Shown here: positions 37,996-40,322 of the stretch, piece by piece | How positions within the stretch are numbered: the first letter of the stretch is position 1 | How the letters are laid out: each line of letters starts with the position of its first letter | Origin: Verrucomicrobiota bacterium | GTDB lineage: Bacteria; Verrucomicrobiota; Kiritimatiellia; UBA8416; SLMC01 | Assembly: GCA_030018915.1 (NCBI GenBank) | Contig: JASEHE010000004.1 | Span: 1-40,322 of the forward strand | DNA: 40,322 nt | Direction of reading: 5' to 3' | Notes under the pieces: generated by a model | The model's input: only the letters and a program-made list of their open reading frames with translations | Databases searched by the model: none | Told to the model about the DNA's origin: nothing | Program-made: the position numbers and the translations under genes

Positions 37996-39186
37996 TCACG
38001 GCGCGCGGCACATTTCCACGGCCAGGTCCCGGGAAAAGCGATCCGCCGCGAGGACCGTGTCCAGGTCCGGGCTCGGCGCGCGGCGATGCCGATCCATCAC
38101 TTTTCCCACGACTTCCCAGATTCCCGAGAAGGCGATCCGTCCTTCCAGGAATGCCCGCACGGCGACCTCGTTGGCGCCGTTGAGGACCGCCGGCATTGTC
38201 CCGCCGGCTTTCGCCGCTTCGCGGGCCAGCCGCAGGCACGGGAAACGCCTTTCGTCCGGACAAAAGAAGCGCAATCCCTTGATCCGCGTCAGGTCCAGAG
38301 GCGGCAGCCCTCCATCCAGTCGCTCAGGATACGTCAAAGCGTACTGGATGGCAAACCGCATATCCGGAACGCTGAGCTGGGCCAGAACGCTGCCGTCCAC
38401 GAACTCGACCATCGAGTGGAGGATGCTTTGGGGGTGAACGAGGATGTCTATCTTCCGGATCGGCACATCGAAGAGCCAGCGGGCCTCCATCATCTCCAGC
38501 CCCTTGTTCATCAACGTCGCGGAATCTACGCTGACTTTCCTGCCCATGTTCCAGTTGGGATGAGCCAGCGCCTGCGCAACCGTCACTCGATCAAACGCGA
38601 CGCGCTTCCGGAACGCGAACGGCCCCCCGGAAGCGGTGAGGATCAGCCGCCGGATGCCCCGGGCTTCCCTGCCTTCGCGATCAGGCTTATGATTCCCGTT
38701 CTCCACGGCGCCGGCCAGGCACTGAAAGATGGCGCTCTGCTCGCTGTCTATCGGCAAAAGCCGCCCACCGTACTTCCGGCACGCCAGTGCCACGAGGTGT
38801 CCCGCGACCACGAGCACTTCCTTGGTTGCCAGCGCCACGTCGCACCCGAGCCGCAGCGCGGCGAGCACCGGCCTCAGCCCGGCAGTGCCGACCACCGCGC
38901 ATACGACGACATCCGCCTCGTGGAGCGTCGCAAGCTGTTCGAGACCCTCTGTCCCGGCATGAACGCGGACGCCGCGCGGCGCCTGGCAGGCGCAGCGGCG
39001 CGCCCCGGCGGCGTCGGCCACGGCCACGTGTTTCACGCCCAACTGCCGCGCCTGTTCCAGAAGCCGGCGGTGGTTCCGGTGGGTCGCCAGGCCGACGATC
39101 TTGAACGCCGGCCGCAGCGCCCGCGCAACGCGAATCGTATTCTCGCCGATGGACCCCGTGCTGCCAAGAATAACGATCTTCTTCAT
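37996..39186 (-). CDS. dxr: 1-deoxy-D-xylulose 5-phosphate reductoisomerase
   Basis: MKKIVILGSTGSIGENTIRVAR, ALATKEVLVVAGHLV, LPIDSEQSAIFQCL, TASGGPFAFRKR, HPNWNMGRKVSVDSATLMNKGLEMMEA. Confidence 0.95.
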   Translation of the reverse strand: MKKIVILGSTGSIGENTIRVARALRPAFKIVGLATHRNHRRLLEQARQLGVKHVAVADAAGARRCACQAPRGVRVHAGTEGLEQLATLHEADVVVCAVVGTAGLRPVLAALRLGCDVALATKEVLVVAGHLVALACRKYGGRLLPIDSEQSAIFQCLAGAVENGNHKPDREGREARGIRRLILTASGGPFAFRKRVAFDRVTVAQALAHPNWNMGRKVSVDSATLMNKGLEMMEARWLFDVPIRKIDILVHPQSILHSMVEFVDGSVLAQLSVPDMRFAIQYALTYPERLDGGLPPLDLTRIKGLRFFCPDERRFPCLRLAREAAKAGGTMPAVLNGANEVAVRAFLEGRIAFSGIWEVVGKVMDRHRRAPSPDLDTVLAADRFSRDLAVEMCRAP

Positions 39187-39369
39187 GTTTCGTCTTGAAC
39201 CATGCCTAGAATAAGACAATGATTTCCGGGTGTCTACCTCCTTATCCTTGCCTTGATTTCCTTTACGGACCGCTTGGGGCTCGGTACTATTCTCCCAATC
39301 CCAATTTGGCGGCGTTCAGGGTTCAGGTCAATCGTGAACATTGCTCCCGTTGCGCGTTGCGAGGCAATC

Positions 39370-39678
39370 ATGAAAACAAACTACGACGTCATGGTTGCGG
39401 GACACCTGTGTCTGGACATCATCCCGCGCTTCACGGACACGGGCACTCGCCGTTTCGACGAGATTTTCAGGCCCGGCAAACTCGTTTTCATGCGCGGAGT
39501 CGCGATCGGCACTGGCGGGTCGGTTTCCAACACCGGCATCGTGCTGCAGCGGCTGGGCAACCGGGTATGTTTCAGCGCGCGGGTCGGCGACGACGACTTC
39601 GGAAGATTGACCGTTGAAGCGCTCAAGCGGCACGGCTGCGCCGATGGAGTTCGCGCCGTTGAAGGCGCTGACAGGTAA
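39370..39678 (+). pseudogene. PfkB-family carbohydrate kinase, 3' truncated
   Basis: MKTNYDVMVAGHLCLDIIPRF...GTGGSVSNTGIVLQRLGNRVCFSARVGDDDFGRLTVEALKRHG; ends abruptly at a stop inside a GTAACTACTCAG hairpin repeat; catalytic C-terminal part absent. Confidence 0.85.
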
Positions 39679-39716
39679 CTACTCAGCAGGCATCCCGCGG
39701 CGGGATGCCTGCTGAG
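39675..39716. repeat. REP-like unit: 12-nt tag GTAACTACTCAG plus 17-bp perfect hairpin (copy 1)
   Basis: gtaactactcagcaggcatcccgcggcgggatgcctgctgag; arms 39682-39698 and 39700-39716. Confidence 0.8.
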
Positions 39717-40269
39717 GTAAAAGGGGCAAGCCCGCGCTGGAGTCATGGGTAAAGATCACGAGGTGTTGACTGCCGGCACGAAGGGGTTGCCGAGGAACAC
39801 ACGCTGCAACGCATCCAACGCGTTGAGTCCGTTTTTGCGGGCGGTGGAGACGTATCCGCGGATGCGACAGAAGTTCACGAGGGCCTCGAAGCTGCGGAAG
39901 GTGCCGGAGATTTTCTGCCGCAGCTTCATCATGCGCAGGTCCGTTTCCGACTGGTTGTTCGTGAATGGGATCGAGAAGTTCCGCATGAAGGCGAGGATGC
40001 CATCGGAGTGGTCGCGGAAGCGGTCAAGGAGGTTGCGGGCCTTGCTCTGCTTGCGGCGGCCCCGCCGTTTCGGGCCGTGTGCCGGAGCGACCGGGTTCTG
40101 CGCATAGCCCGCTTGCACGATGCGCTCGTAGCCCTTGAGGAACCGCTCCTGGTCTGACGGCGGCAGGGCGCTCAGGCCGGCGGCGCGGGCTGTGTCGACA
40201 GCGTTCTTGATGCCCAGCAACTGGTCGATCATGCCCTTGGCCCACCGTTGAGCCTGCTCCTCCCACAGA
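39717..40269 (-). mobile_element. IS66-family transposase 3' portion and probable element end
   Basis: ORF 39756-40232 plus in-frame upstream LWEEQAQRWAKGMIDQLLGIK; FTNNQSETDLRMMKLRQKISGTFRSFEALVNFCRIRGYVSTARKNGLNALDALQRVFLGNPF is IS66 C-terminal signature; sequence abutting copy 1 starts GTAAAAGGGG, compatible with an IS66 terminus (GTAA). Confidence 0.82.
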
Positions 40270-40310
40270 GTAACTACTCAGGTGCCCGCCCGCAGCGGGC
40301 GCGCACCTGA
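40270..40310. repeat. REP-like unit: same GTAACTACTCAG tag plus a different 16-bp hairpin (copy 2)
   Basis: gtaactactcaggtgcccgcccgcagcgggcgcgcacctga; tcaggtgc-c-cgcccgc / gcgggcg-c-gcacctga with one C.C mismatch. Confidence 0.8.
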
Positions 40311-40322
40311 AGGAATTGGCCC

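Overview
High-GC bacterial chromosome segment with most genes on the minus strand. The family mix (DUF2341/LamG/Calx-beta giant protein, group 3b hydrogenase, MEP genes) is compatible with a PVC-like or other environmental lineage, but I cannot fix the taxonomy. From left to right it holds: a secreted/anchored repeat protein; a kup-type K+ transporter broken by several frameshifts; glutamine-dependent nadE with a small overlapping membrane ORF; an MmsA-type aldehyde dehydrogenase plus a class III aminotransferase; and a group 3b-like [NiFe]-hydrogenase operon (CBS protein, hydB-hydG-hydD-hydA, maturation protease, hypA). Next come a 1285-aa fused nuclease/N6-adenine methyltransferase (type IIG-like) lying between the hydrogenase operon and hypB-F-C-D-E; a NuoF/HndC-like diaphorase remnant; and a 1678-aa modular exoprotein with a near-identical duplicated DUF2341 block. 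The right part has tyrS, rpsA (with a structured ~140-nt upstream intergenic element), a TMTC-like TPR membrane protein, ispG, rseP and dxr. The window ends in a pfkB kinase truncated at a REP-like tagged hairpin followed by an IS66 transposase, which is itself broken by a second hairpin with the same 12-nt tag. The most unusual signals are the tagged, covarying hairpins nested in pfkB and IS66, the structured element upstream of rpsA, the RM gene between hydrogenase and maturation genes, and the frameshifted kup. I did not find a clearly new multi-gene system.
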